From Deltaproteobacteria bacterium (GTDB lineage Bacteria > Desulfobacterota > Desulfobulbia > Desulfobulbales > BM004): DNA of 8,502 bases. A program made the position numbers and the translations under genes. The stretch is from assembly GCA_019312985.1 (NCBI GenBank), contig JAFDCC010000092.1, positions 1-8,502 of the forward strand. The letters are read 5' to 3'. The notes under the pieces are model-generated. The model had not been told where the DNA came from and did no database searches. It saw only the letters and a program-made list of their open reading frames with translations. Positions 1 to 5,914 of the stretch are shown in pieces (positions within the stretch are counted from its first letter, which is position 1; every line of letters starts with the position of its first letter).

Positions 1-165
1 TTTGATTACATGGGCTTAATACAAGGTGGCATTTCCAAAAAAATGTGTCCGGATTCGTGGAAATTCCAAAATTATGGAAGGGAAATTAGAGGTCAGAAAT
101 TGGTTAGGAGGAATTGTAACTTTCTTGCCACAATAGAAACTATTTTGAGGCAAAATCAAAATTGA
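1..165 (+). CDS. Possible 3' end of an unidentified plus-strand gene (partial, weak)
   Basis: A reading frame is open from the left edge to a TGA at 163-165, giving 54 codons without a stop. The translation is rich in Lys, Arg and Asn and ends in LATIETILRQNQN. I do not recognise a family. If real, it would converge on the cyclase gene that ends at 195 on the other strand. An open stretch of 54 codons in AT-rich DNA is not strong evidence. No domain is visible and the start would lie outside the window, although ATG codons at 10 and 43 could also serve. This may be chance or a decayed gene. Confidence 0.22.
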   Translation, partial: FDYMGLIQGGISKKMCPDSWKFQNYGREIRGQKLVRRNCNFLATIETILRQNQN

Positions 166-180
166 GATGTGCAGTGGCAA
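125..180. repeat. Nested inverted repeats between converging reading frames
   Basis: An outer 7-bp inverted repeat, TTGCCAC at 125-131 and GTGGCAA at 174-180, encloses an inner one, ATTTTGA at 142-148 and TCAAAAT at 156-162, which has a 7-nt loop. Both are perfect. The structure lies just downstream of the diadenylate cyclase gene (stop at 195). It could be folded RNA at the end of that transcript or a weak bidirectional terminator. No U-tract follows the outer stem on either strand, so it is not a canonical intrinsic terminator. Confidence 0.35.
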
Positions 181-194
181 TCTTAAATTTCTGA

Positions 195-1088
195 TCAGAC
201 AAGCCGAGTGCTTATAACTGGTTCAAGAATGGCAATTATTTTTCCTTCATCAAAAATTGTAACCCTGCCAGTGCTTTCAGAAACTACAACTGCTATTGCC
301 TCACAATACAATGTTATACTTGCAGCGGCCCGATGACGGGAACCTAAACCTTTAAGTTGTTTACTTATGGAGCTTACCGCATCAAGATGGCGGCCAGCAG
401 CTTCAACAATTCCATATTCAGAAATAACAAAAGCCCCATCAAGTTGAGAAAGCTCCTTAATGCTTTCTACTACCTCCGAAGAATTTATCTCTCTATCATG
501 TTCAGGGTAACCTTTGAATGGATTAAATATGGCTTGGTGCGATGCCTTCATCACTTGTTCAATATTGCCTATAATGAAAGTTGTGCCGACAGGTTTTCCC
601 TCCCGGCCCAATGCACCAATATCAAGGGCAATATCGACAACAGCAATAACGGTTTCAAAGAAATTTTTAGAAATCAAAGAGCGCGGGTCAAAAGGAAAAG
701 CTTCACTCCATGAAAGACTTAAATCATGAACGGTTATGGTATCAAGATGGTCTTTTCCCCAAGGGCCGAGAACACATGCAACCTTGCTGTCTGGTTGAAT
801 TATTTTTTGTAAAACAGCTTGCATGAACGCATACTTAACCCGTGAAAACCTGGTTTGGTTCCCTGACCAAGTATGAATCACTTTTTGGGGGTTCTTAATG
901 CACTCAGGAAATTCTTGCTTCTTGGGAAGAATAAAAACAACTCTTTCATCATTAACAGCATCAATATCAATAAGTGTTTTGCACACTCTTTCACTATTCA
1001 TGAAAAGAAAAACTTTTTCACAGGATGTATCTTCCGCAAGCTGTAAAGCATTTTTTATTAAAATATCAGCTTGTCTTTTCGTGTTCAT
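195..1088 (-). CDS. DacZ-like diadenylate cyclase (c-di-AMP synthase), PK_C-like plus DAC domain
   Basis: Predicted to condense two ATP into the second messenger c-di-AMP in the cytoplasm. The C-terminal part (about residues 140-297) is a DisA_N/DAC domain: it has the DGA motif at 217-219, the RHR motif at 251-253 within GLGSRHRAAASIT, and a preceding GREGKPVGTTFIIG strand-turn at 161-174. The DGA and RHR motifs are the known ATP-binding and catalytic signatures of the family, and both are intact. The N-terminal part (about 1-130) resembles the pyruvate-kinase C-terminal-like domain found in archaeal DacZ. No membrane helix or DisA-type DNA-binding domain is visible. The ATG at 1088 has only a weak upstream GAGA. 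The gene is AT-rich like its two upstream neighbours and stands 80 nt from the TfoX-like gene. No phosphodiesterase or c-di-AMP effector is visible in the window, so the regulated process is unknown. The family call is firm; activity is inferred. Confidence 0.85.
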   Translation of the reverse strand: MNTKRQADILIKNALQLAEDTSCEKVFLFMNSERVCKTLIDIDAVNDERVVFILPKKQEFPECIKNPQKVIHTWSGNQTRFSRVKYAFMQAVLQKIIQPDSKVACVLGPWGKDHLDTITVHDLSLSWSEAFPFDPRSLISKNFFETVIAVVDIALDIGALGREGKPVGTTFIIGNIEQVMKASHQAIFNPFKGYPEHDREINSSEVVESIKELSQLDGAFVISEYGIVEAAGRHLDAVSSISKQLKGLGSRHRAAASITLYCEAIAVVVSESTGRVTIFDEGKIIAILEPVISTRLV

Positions 1089-1168
1089 AGCGGATTCTCT
1101 GTGTTGTTTCCCTTTTCACTACAATGATCAGTAGATTTTTTCACAAAAACAAACCAGTTGACGTTCAT

Positions 1169-1516
1169 TTATTTCTGTGATGCTGCCCTTAGCGCAGCAC
1201 TATAAGCCTTTGCCGCCCAAGAACGCATTTCTTCTCCGTCTTCTATTACCTCCTCGGGAGCTTGGTAATAGGACATTTTAAATTCTTTACCTTTTTTATT
1301 ATACGTAAATTTTTCAAGCCCTTTGGCTTTAAATTCGATCTCGGTTTCTTTATCTGCCTTTAAGTAAAGAACACTATCTGCAATTAACCCAAACATTAAC
1401 CCTTCGAGAAATATTCCATATCCTCCGAACATAAATTTTGCACTAACCGGGCCAATGGATTGCATGAGACTTACAACGTAAGATGTAAATTCTTTTTCTT
1501 CGGAGGATAATGGCAT
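1169..1516 (-). CDS. TfoX N-terminal-domain family protein
   Basis: A 115-residue protein consisting of a single TfoX_N-type domain. The recognisable core is MFGGYGIFLEGLMFGLIADSV (about residues 29-49) followed by LYLKAD, then a GLEKFTYNKKGKEFKMSYYQ segment and a helical tail (PEEVIEDGEEMRSWAAKAYSAAL). Proteobacterial Sxy/TfoX regulators of natural competence carry this domain plus a second C-terminal TfoX_C domain. Stand-alone short versions are common, and their function is not established. Nothing here argues for a role in competence: no competence genes are near and TfoX_C is absent. It lies between the enoyl-CoA hydratase gene (155 nt upstream) and the cyclase gene (80 nt downstream) on the same strand. 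No strong Shine-Dalgarno precedes the ATG at 1516. The domain call is confident; the role is unknown. Confidence 0.86.
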   Translation of the reverse strand: MPLSSEEKEFTSYVVSLMQSIGPVSAKFMFGGYGIFLEGLMFGLIADSVLYLKADKETEIEFKAKGLEKFTYNKKGKEFKMSYYQAPEEVIEDGEEMRSWAAKAYSAALRAASQK

Positions 1517-1670
1517 AATGTTCTATTGTAATTTATTGGGTGTTTTATATTGAGATTAAATAAAGGTTGCTTGCCACCTGCTTATTTTTATCAACCCTAA
1601 TTAAGAGTCACGGTGTGCGATGGACATCTTAACTGTACGATTGGATAGTTCGGATTTGCAAAAAAACAAC

Positions 1671-2459
1671 CTAGTTACCCTTAAAGATTGCTTTCTGTTT
1701 CTTTAAAAATGCGCTTGTTCCCTCTCTAAAGTCGTTTGTGGACGCCACTAACCCAAAATAATCAGTTCCCAATTTCGCAGATTCATCAACTGGCAAATCT
1801 AAACCTCGATGAATAGCTTCCCAGGTTAGATTTACGGCAATCGGAGAATTTTGCAAAATTTCCTGCAAAAATTCATCGCCTTCACTTTGTAATCTTTCCG
1901 GCGCAGTAATTCGATGTATTAGCCCACACCGAAAAGCCTCTTCTGCATCTATCATTTTGCCGGTCAGCAGCATTTCGACTGCAAGGCTTTTGCCAATAAG
2001 ACGTGGCAGCCGAGTAGTGCCACCCCACCCGGCAACAGCACCAATACGAACTTCAGGATGGCCCAGTTTTGCTGAATTGACAGCAATTCTAAACATGCAA
2101 GACTCGGCTAATTCAAGACCACCACCAAGAGCAAAGCCATTAATTAGGGCAACAGAAATTTTATTGAGGTTTTCAATAAGGCGGTTCACGGAAATGGCAA
2201 GAAGGGCAAGCTCCCGGATTTCCATCGGCGTCGACTGGTTGAGATATTTAATATCAGCTCCTGCTGAAAATGCTTTGTTGCCTGCTCCAGTGAGTAGGAC
2301 AGCCTCAATGTCCGGATTGTTTTTTATCCTGTTTAGTTCTTCCTTTAACCCGGTCAATAATGATCTATTGAGTGCATTGTGGACTTCAGGACGATTAAGG
2401 GTTAAAAGGGCCACCTTTTCCTTTTGTTCTGAAATTAGAAAATTTTTATTTTCAGCCAT
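1671..2459 (-). CDS. Enoyl-CoA hydratase/isomerase family protein (crotonase fold)
   Basis: Likely hydrates a trans-2-enoyl-CoA to a 3-hydroxyacyl-CoA, as in beta-oxidation or related acyl-CoA routes. Features, numbered from the chosen start, are LNRPEVHNALN near 21-31, the first oxyanion-hole strand AFSAGADIK (63-71), the second oxyanion-hole GGG at 112-114, and the two glutamates that act in true hydratases: E116 (GLELAES) and E136 (LGHPEV), 20 residues apart as in rat crotonase E144/E164. GWGGTTRLPRLIGKSLAVEMLLTG follows. Its 262 residues match the family norm. I chose ATG at 2459, preceded by GGAGA about 11 nt upstream. An in-frame TTG at 2501 lacks a ribosome binding site and would add 14 unconserved residues. 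No other beta-oxidation gene is in view, so the substrate chain and pathway cannot be named; another crotonase activity is possible. Confidence 0.9.
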   Translation of the reverse strand: MAENKNFLISEQKEKVALLTLNRPEVHNALNRSLLTGLKEELNRIKNNPDIEAVLLTGAGNKAFSAGADIKYLNQSTPMEIRELALLAISVNRLIENLNKISVALINGFALGGGLELAESCMFRIAVNSAKLGHPEVRIGAVAGWGGTTRLPRLIGKSLAVEMLLTGKMIDAEEAFRCGLIHRITAPERLQSEGDEFLQEILQNSPIAVNLTWEAIHRGLDLPVDESAKLGTDYFGLVASTNDFREGTSAFLKKQKAIFKGN

Positions 2460-2798
2460 AATCTTTGCTGTCTCCGCAGGGTTTAGGTCATAAGCTTTCA
2501 ATATGTGTTTTTAGAATCATGACTGGAACTGCATTTCACTTTATGTCATAAACTCTTGTCATGACTTTGAAAATCAGCACGCAAAGTGTTTTCGTATTTC
2601 CGAGAAAAAAATTCGCCGGGTTGTGACGCTGTTTTCAATCGATTTGGCCCCTTCTCAAATTGCTGGAATTCCCGGACGTAAATCGGAATACTATTAACCG
2701 GGAACAAAAAATCGTTCTACCCGGATTGAAAAGAAGAAGTATTCAGGTTCAGCAACAGACGAAAAATCTGTTCCTTTACCTGCTGATATTGAAAATCC
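2460..2798. other. Gene-free junction between the AT-rich and GC-richer blocks
   Basis: About 340 nt with no intact gene. It presumably holds the promoter of the enoyl-CoA hydratase gene (no convincing boxes found) and the transcript end of the five-gene unit to its right. It contains a transposase-like relic (2587-2740), a short hairpin AACAGA/TCTGTT (2754-2759 and 2767-2772), and CCGGG/CCCGG repeats at 2671-2675, 2698-2702 and 2720-2724. None of the stems is followed by a U-tract on the minus strand, so I do not call a terminator. Base composition changes across this stretch. Confidence 0.6.
2587..2740 (+). pseudogene. Relic of an IS1595/IS1016-type transposase N-terminus, frameshifted and truncated
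   Basis: On the plus strand one frame from 2587 reads RISEKKIRRVVTLFSIDLAPSQIAGI, then meets a stop at 2695. The +1 frame from 2681 continues as NRNTINREQKIV. Joined at about 2680, these resemble the helix-turn-helix start of IS1595-superfamily (IS1016-type) transposases, which typically read like 'SE-KIR-L--LF-LDL-ATQ-A-L-GLNRNTVNR'. That family pattern is recalled from memory, not searched. No DDE catalytic region follows: the sequence runs into the 3' end of the PP-loop gene on the opposite strand. No intact start, no full-length ORF and no clear terminal inverted repeats are seen. Most likely an old insertion-sequence scar. The match is short, so confidence is moderate. Confidence 0.5.
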
Positions 2799-3602
2799 TC
2801 AGAAAATCTCCTTTGTTCTCCTCATGACCATTTTTGAATTACCGGGAGGGAAGCAGTCGGCAGCCTCTTTGACTCGGCCCGCCTGCCGGAGTTCCACATA
2901 CTTCTGCACCAGTGGCAGCATGTCGTCGAGGTAGCTGCCGATCTCCTTTGCCGTTGCCGTTGTCAGTGTCTGGCAGAAGAGACACTTGCGTTCCCCTCCC
3001 CCGGTTGAAGGCAGGCCGAAATCCTCCAGAATGTGACGGGTGATCGTTTCATCCTCCAGGTCTTCATAGACGGGAAAATGGGTGCGGATGCCGAAGCACT
3101 CTGAAAATGCCGCAATCTTGTCCATGAAAACCGGGGTCTGTTCCGGGTAGTACTCCTGCCGCCTGGCATACCCGGCCACGAGGTGCGGGACGAAATTTTC
3201 CATGCAGTATATGATCGCCCGGGCATGCATGGCGACCTTGCAGGCGACACAGACAAGGTTCTTGTTGTTGTAGCGCGGCATGAGCTCTTCGTAGCGGTCA
3301 AGCCAGAGTCCCTGGAAAAGACGCCCCATGTCAAGCTCCACCATCTGCGCCCCGGGAAGTTTCATGGTGCTTTCAGGGAATTGCATATTTGCGAGGGGAA
3401 CCTGTTTCGCCAGGATACTGCTGGCCGTTTCAAAGCGCTGGCGGGGAAACTCGTGAAAACGGCTCATGCCGTTGAGCATATGCAGCAGGTGAATATTACG
3501 CGGCCGTGGCAGGCCGGGATGGTGCCCCAGGGATGCAAGGGCATAGAGTGCCAGGGAGTCGGTGCCGCCTGAAAACATGATTGCCAGTTCCACTTTTTCC
3601 AT
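2799..3602 (-). CDS. PP-loop superfamily ATPase with two CxxC pairs (TtcA/ThiI-like, function unknown)
   Basis: A 267-residue protein opening with a PP-loop, SGGTDS at residues 11-16, the ATP-pyrophosphatase signature of enzymes that adenylate a substrate (tRNA thiolases, QueC, PAPS reductase relatives, LarE). Two cysteine pairs follow: C118-x2-C121 in NLVCVACK and C207-x2-C210 in RKCLFCQ. A central CxxC plus later cysteine(s) recalls the Fe-S cluster ligands of the tRNA 2-thiocytidine enzyme TtcA, but the spacing is larger and the TtcA GHHxDD segment is replaced by AGYARRQEYYP (about 143-153). Adenylation followed by sulfur transfer, with a zinc or Fe-S site, is an inference. The ATG at 3602 has a GAGG 9 nt upstream. 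It is the last gene of the five-gene run, 36 nt after the reductase gene. I cannot assign a known family member; its substrate is unknown. Confidence 0.8.
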   Translation of the reverse strand: MEKVELAIMFSGGTDSLALYALASLGHHPGLPRPRNIHLLHMLNGMSRFHEFPRQRFETASSILAKQVPLANMQFPESTMKLPGAQMVELDMGRLFQGLWLDRYEELMPRYNNKNLVCVACKVAMHARAIIYCMENFVPHLVAGYARRQEYYPEQTPVFMDKIAAFSECFGIRTHFPVYEDLEDETITRHILEDFGLPSTGGGERKCLFCQTLTTATAKEIGSYLDDMLPLVQKYVELRQAGRVKEAADCFPPGNSKMVMRRTKEIF

Positions 3603-3638
3603 GATGATTGCCTCAGACAGGATTTCTTTGAAAAAGAG

Positions 3639-4289
3639 TCAGGTTGTCTTTGGAACGCGGTAATGCAGAAAGAGCTCACCCGATGCCAGAGGTTCGCTGG
3701 AGACCAGTTCCAGCGCCAGAAAGGGATCGCCAAGGGGCATGGGGCCGTCAGCCAGCGCAGCACTATTCCGGTCGCCGGAGACAAAAGGGGCCAGCGTCAG
3801 GTGGATCTCATCAACCAACCCTTCCTTCAGGGCCGCATAGTTAAGCCGGGCGCCGCCCTCAATCAGCAGCGACTCAACCCCTTCTGCGCTGAAAAAATCG
3901 AGGGCTGCCTTCAGGGAGAGACCACCGGGGCCTTGTGGCAGAACAACGATCCTGGCCTTGTTCTTCAGCCTTTCCTGCAGGGAGGATGCAGCTTCCTTTT
4001 CCGTAAAAACCACCGGTCTGGGACCGTGCTGGAATAAATTTTTCCCCGCCACCGGGATTGAACCGCTCCGGGTGATAACAGCCCGCAACCTTTCTGGAGG
4101 CAGGACTCCACCCGAGGCACGCATTTCCGGGTTTTCCTGCCGCAGGGTATTGGCGCCGATTATGCTTGCCCCGGTTCTGTCCCGCAGTTCCTCCAACCGC
4201 TGCCGGTCCAAACGGCTGCCGCCTGGAGGGCTTATCCGGCCGCAGATGGTCGCGGCTGCAGCAAGTATGACCTTCATGCTACAGGACAC
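3639..4289 (-). CDS. RibD C-terminal-type (dihydrofolate-reductase-like) NADPH-dependent reductase, stand-alone
   Basis: A reductase-only version of the RibD C-terminal domain, which in riboflavin synthesis reduces the ribosyl side chain of a pyrimidine intermediate using NADPH. Visible hallmarks are the N-terminal ATICGRISPPG (family 'SxDGRIA'), GANTLRQENPEM (family 'GxxTxxxDxPxL'), and near the C-terminus SLLIEGGARLNYAALKEGLVDEIHL, the conserved 'EGGxxL...LxDE' stretch. The deaminase domain of bifunctional RibD is absent, so it either works with a separate deaminase or acts on another pterin- or pyrimidine-like substrate. Two starts are possible: GTG at 4289, overlapping the end of aroB, with GGAGG about 15 nt upstream; or ATG at 4274, just after the aroB stop, giving 211 residues that begin at the conserved MKVILAAAAT. 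Either implies translational coupling to aroB. The ATG fits the family start better. Confidence 0.86.
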   Translation of the reverse strand: MSCSMKVILAAAATICGRISPPGGSRLDRQRLEELRDRTGASIIGANTLRQENPEMRASGGVLPPERLRAVITRSGSIPVAGKNLFQHGPRPVVFTEKEAASSLQERLKNKARIVVLPQGPGGLSLKAALDFFSAEGVESLLIEGGARLNYAALKEGLVDEIHLTLAPFVSGDRNSAALADGPMPLGDPFLALELVSSEPLASGELFLHYRVPKTT

Positions 4290-5349
4290 GTGTCAGCATC
4301 TCTTCCTCCACCTCGTCGGTGATGATTACCCTGCCGATGGAGGTGGGGAGGACAAAAAAGACCCGGCCGCCGACGGTTTTCTTGTCCGCCTGCAGGAATT
4401 CCCGGATCCTGGTCCGGTCATATTCCGGAGGAATGGAAACCGGCAGGCCAAAATCCTGGATCAAGCCGACAAGACGCTCCTTTTCCCTGGTGTCCATGAG
4501 TCCCTTCAGAACTGCCAGTTCGGCGGCCGCCGCCATACCTATAGCCACGGCCGAGCCATGGGCCATTTCATAGCCGGAGACCGCCTCGACCGCGTGGCCG
4601 ATAGTGTGGCCGAAATTGAGAATACGCCGTAAATCGGCCTCCTTTTCATCAGCCTCGACCACGGCTGCCTTGATCCTGCAGCACCTGGCAATGACATCGT
4701 CAAGGATCCGCAGGTCAAGGGCGAGAATTTCCCTGCGGCTCATTTCCAGGAACCTGAAAAAATCCCGGTCGTAGATGACCCCGTACTTGATGACTTCGGC
4801 CAGGCCGTTTAACAGCTCTTTCCGGGGAAGCTGTTTCAGAACAACGCTGTCGATGAAGACGGCCCGGGGCTGGTAAAAAGCCCCCACCAGGTTCTTTCCC
4901 TCCGGGATGTCGACACCGGTCTTGCCGCCGACCGAGCTGTCCACCTGGGCCAGGAGGGTCGTCGGCACTCCGGCAAAGGGGATTGACCGCATGTAGCAGG
5001 CGGCGAGAAAACCAGTGATATCACCGGTTACCCCGCCGCCAAGGGCAATGAGGCCATCCTTGCGGTCAAAACCCATACGGGCCAAGGAGCTTGCCAGCGC
5101 GGCAATAGTATTCAGGTTCTTGCTGTTTTCCCCTGCTTCAAAGGTAATGATCTCAGCCTGGAGGCCTTCCTTGTGGAGCGAGGCGAGGATTCTTTCACCA
5201 AAGAGGGCCGCCACCCGGTCATCGGCGATCACAGCGTAGCGCTTGGCAAAGGGATTTTGCTGCAACGCCGTCCCGATACCGTCCAGCAGCCCCTGCTTGA
5301 TGAGTATCGGGTAGGACCTCTCTCCGAGCCCCACGGTAAGTGATTTCAT
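4279..5349 (-). CDS. aroB: 3-dehydroquinate synthase
   Basis: Converts DAHP to 3-dehydroquinate, the second step of the shikimate pathway to aromatic amino acids; needs NAD and a divalent metal. In order: the NAD-binding GGGVTGD (104-110), PTTLLAQVDSSVGGKTGVD (129-147), GLAEVIKYG with the metal ligand E184, ILNFGHTIGHAVE with H248, AHGSAVAIG with H264, and a DKKT loop near residue 312. H248 and H264 are 16 apart, as in characterised enzymes. All catalytic motifs are intact and the 356-residue length is normal. ATG at 5349 is preceded by AAAGGAAAC; an upstream in-frame extension to 5403 overlaps the stress-protein gene and adds unconserved, Gly/Gln-rich residues. It lies 46 nt after the universal stress protein gene and directly abuts the RibD-type reductase gene. 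No other shikimate gene is in the window. Confidence 0.98.
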   Translation of the reverse strand: MKSLTVGLGERSYPILIKQGLLDGIGTALQQNPFAKRYAVIADDRVAALFGERILASLHKEGLQAEIITFEAGENSKNLNTIAALASSLARMGFDRKDGLIALGGGVTGDITGFLAACYMRSIPFAGVPTTLLAQVDSSVGGKTGVDIPEGKNLVGAFYQPRAVFIDSVVLKQLPRKELLNGLAEVIKYGVIYDRDFFRFLEMSRREILALDLRILDDVIARCCRIKAAVVEADEKEADLRRILNFGHTIGHAVEAVSGYEMAHGSAVAIGMAAAAELAVLKGLMDTREKERLVGLIQDFGLPVSIPPEYDRTRIREFLQADKKTVGGRVFFVLPTSIGRVIITDEVEEEMLTRVL

Positions 5350-5395
5350 TTTTCTGTTTCCTTTTTCCTGCTGTCCGCCCCCGGAATAGCCTTCG

Positions 5396-5884
5396 CTACT
5401 CAATCACCAGGACCGCGCACTTTTTTGCCTCATGGATAATTCTGCTCGAGGTGGAACCGAAAATAAACTCCTCCTTCTTGGAGATGCCGCGCCGGCCGAT
5501 TACGATGGTACAGCATTTCATCTCCTCCTGCTCCCGGATTATGCAGTCGGCCACCGAGGGAGCCTGCATCGGCTCAATGCGGACGGTAATCCGCTCCTCC
5601 GTAAAACCGGCATCAACGAGGATGTGCCGGTATTCCTCCATTACCCTTCCGGCCTCTTCCAGCTGGGCGGCAAGCCATTGCTGCCGTTCGTCCCCGGTGC
5701 GGAAATAGGTGGCCTCCGGCTCCAGGATTACATGGAGGAGCGTTACCCGGAACCCCTCGTAACAGCCGAAAAAATCACCGACAAAGAGCACCGCCCGCCT
5801 GGAGTTGTCGGAGCTGTCCACGGCAATCATTATATGCCGTTCAACCATGCCCGTGATGTCGCACTTTGTATGATCTATCGCCAT
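5396..5884 (-). CDS. Universal stress protein, UspA family, ATP-binding type
   Basis: A 162-residue single Usp domain. The first strand, HIMIAVDSSDNSRRAV (17-32), carries the nucleotide-contacting Asp, and the C-terminal G-x2-G-x9-G-S/T loop is intact (G130, G133, G143-S144-T145), followed by the final strand CAVLVIE. This loop marks ATP-binding members of the family. Such proteins accumulate under starvation, redox or energy stress and act as cytoplasmic dimers; specific partners vary. The start at ATG 5884 has a strong GAGGAGA about 8 nt upstream. It is 30 nt downstream of the kinase-fold gene and 46 nt upstream of aroB. Pairing with a kinase-like protein suggests joint signalling, but that is inference from position only. 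Confidence 0.93.
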   Translation of the reverse strand: MAIDHTKCDITGMVERHIMIAVDSSDNSRRAVLFVGDFFGCYEGFRVTLLHVILEPEATYFRTGDERQQWLAAQLEEAGRVMEEYRHILVDAGFTEERITVRIEPMQAPSVADCIIREQEEMKCCTIVIGRRGISKKEEFIFGSTSSRIIHEAKKCAVLVIE

Positions 5885-5914
5885 GTCGTTCTCCTCGCCG
5901 CTCTCTTCTGTATT

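Noticed and set aside
104..118. AGGAGG-like sequence on the plus strand suggesting a gene start
   Set aside because: No suitable start codon with an open frame follows at the right distance.
1957..2493. Plus-strand open frame opposite the enoyl-CoA hydratase gene
   Set aside because: Ser/Arg/Ala-rich shadow translation with no domain, opposite a gene with intact crotonase motifs.
2460..2501. TTG start for the enoyl-CoA hydratase
   Set aside because: No ribosome binding site; ATG at 2459 has one and gives the usual family length.
2754..2772. AACAGA/TCTGTT hairpin as terminator of the five-gene run
   Set aside because: The stem is only six pairs, AT-rich, and no U-tract follows on the minus strand.
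5350..5403. N-terminal extension of aroB
   Set aside because: It overlaps the end of the stress-protein gene, has unconserved Gly/Gln-rich residues, and a good ATG with ribosome binding site exists at 5349.
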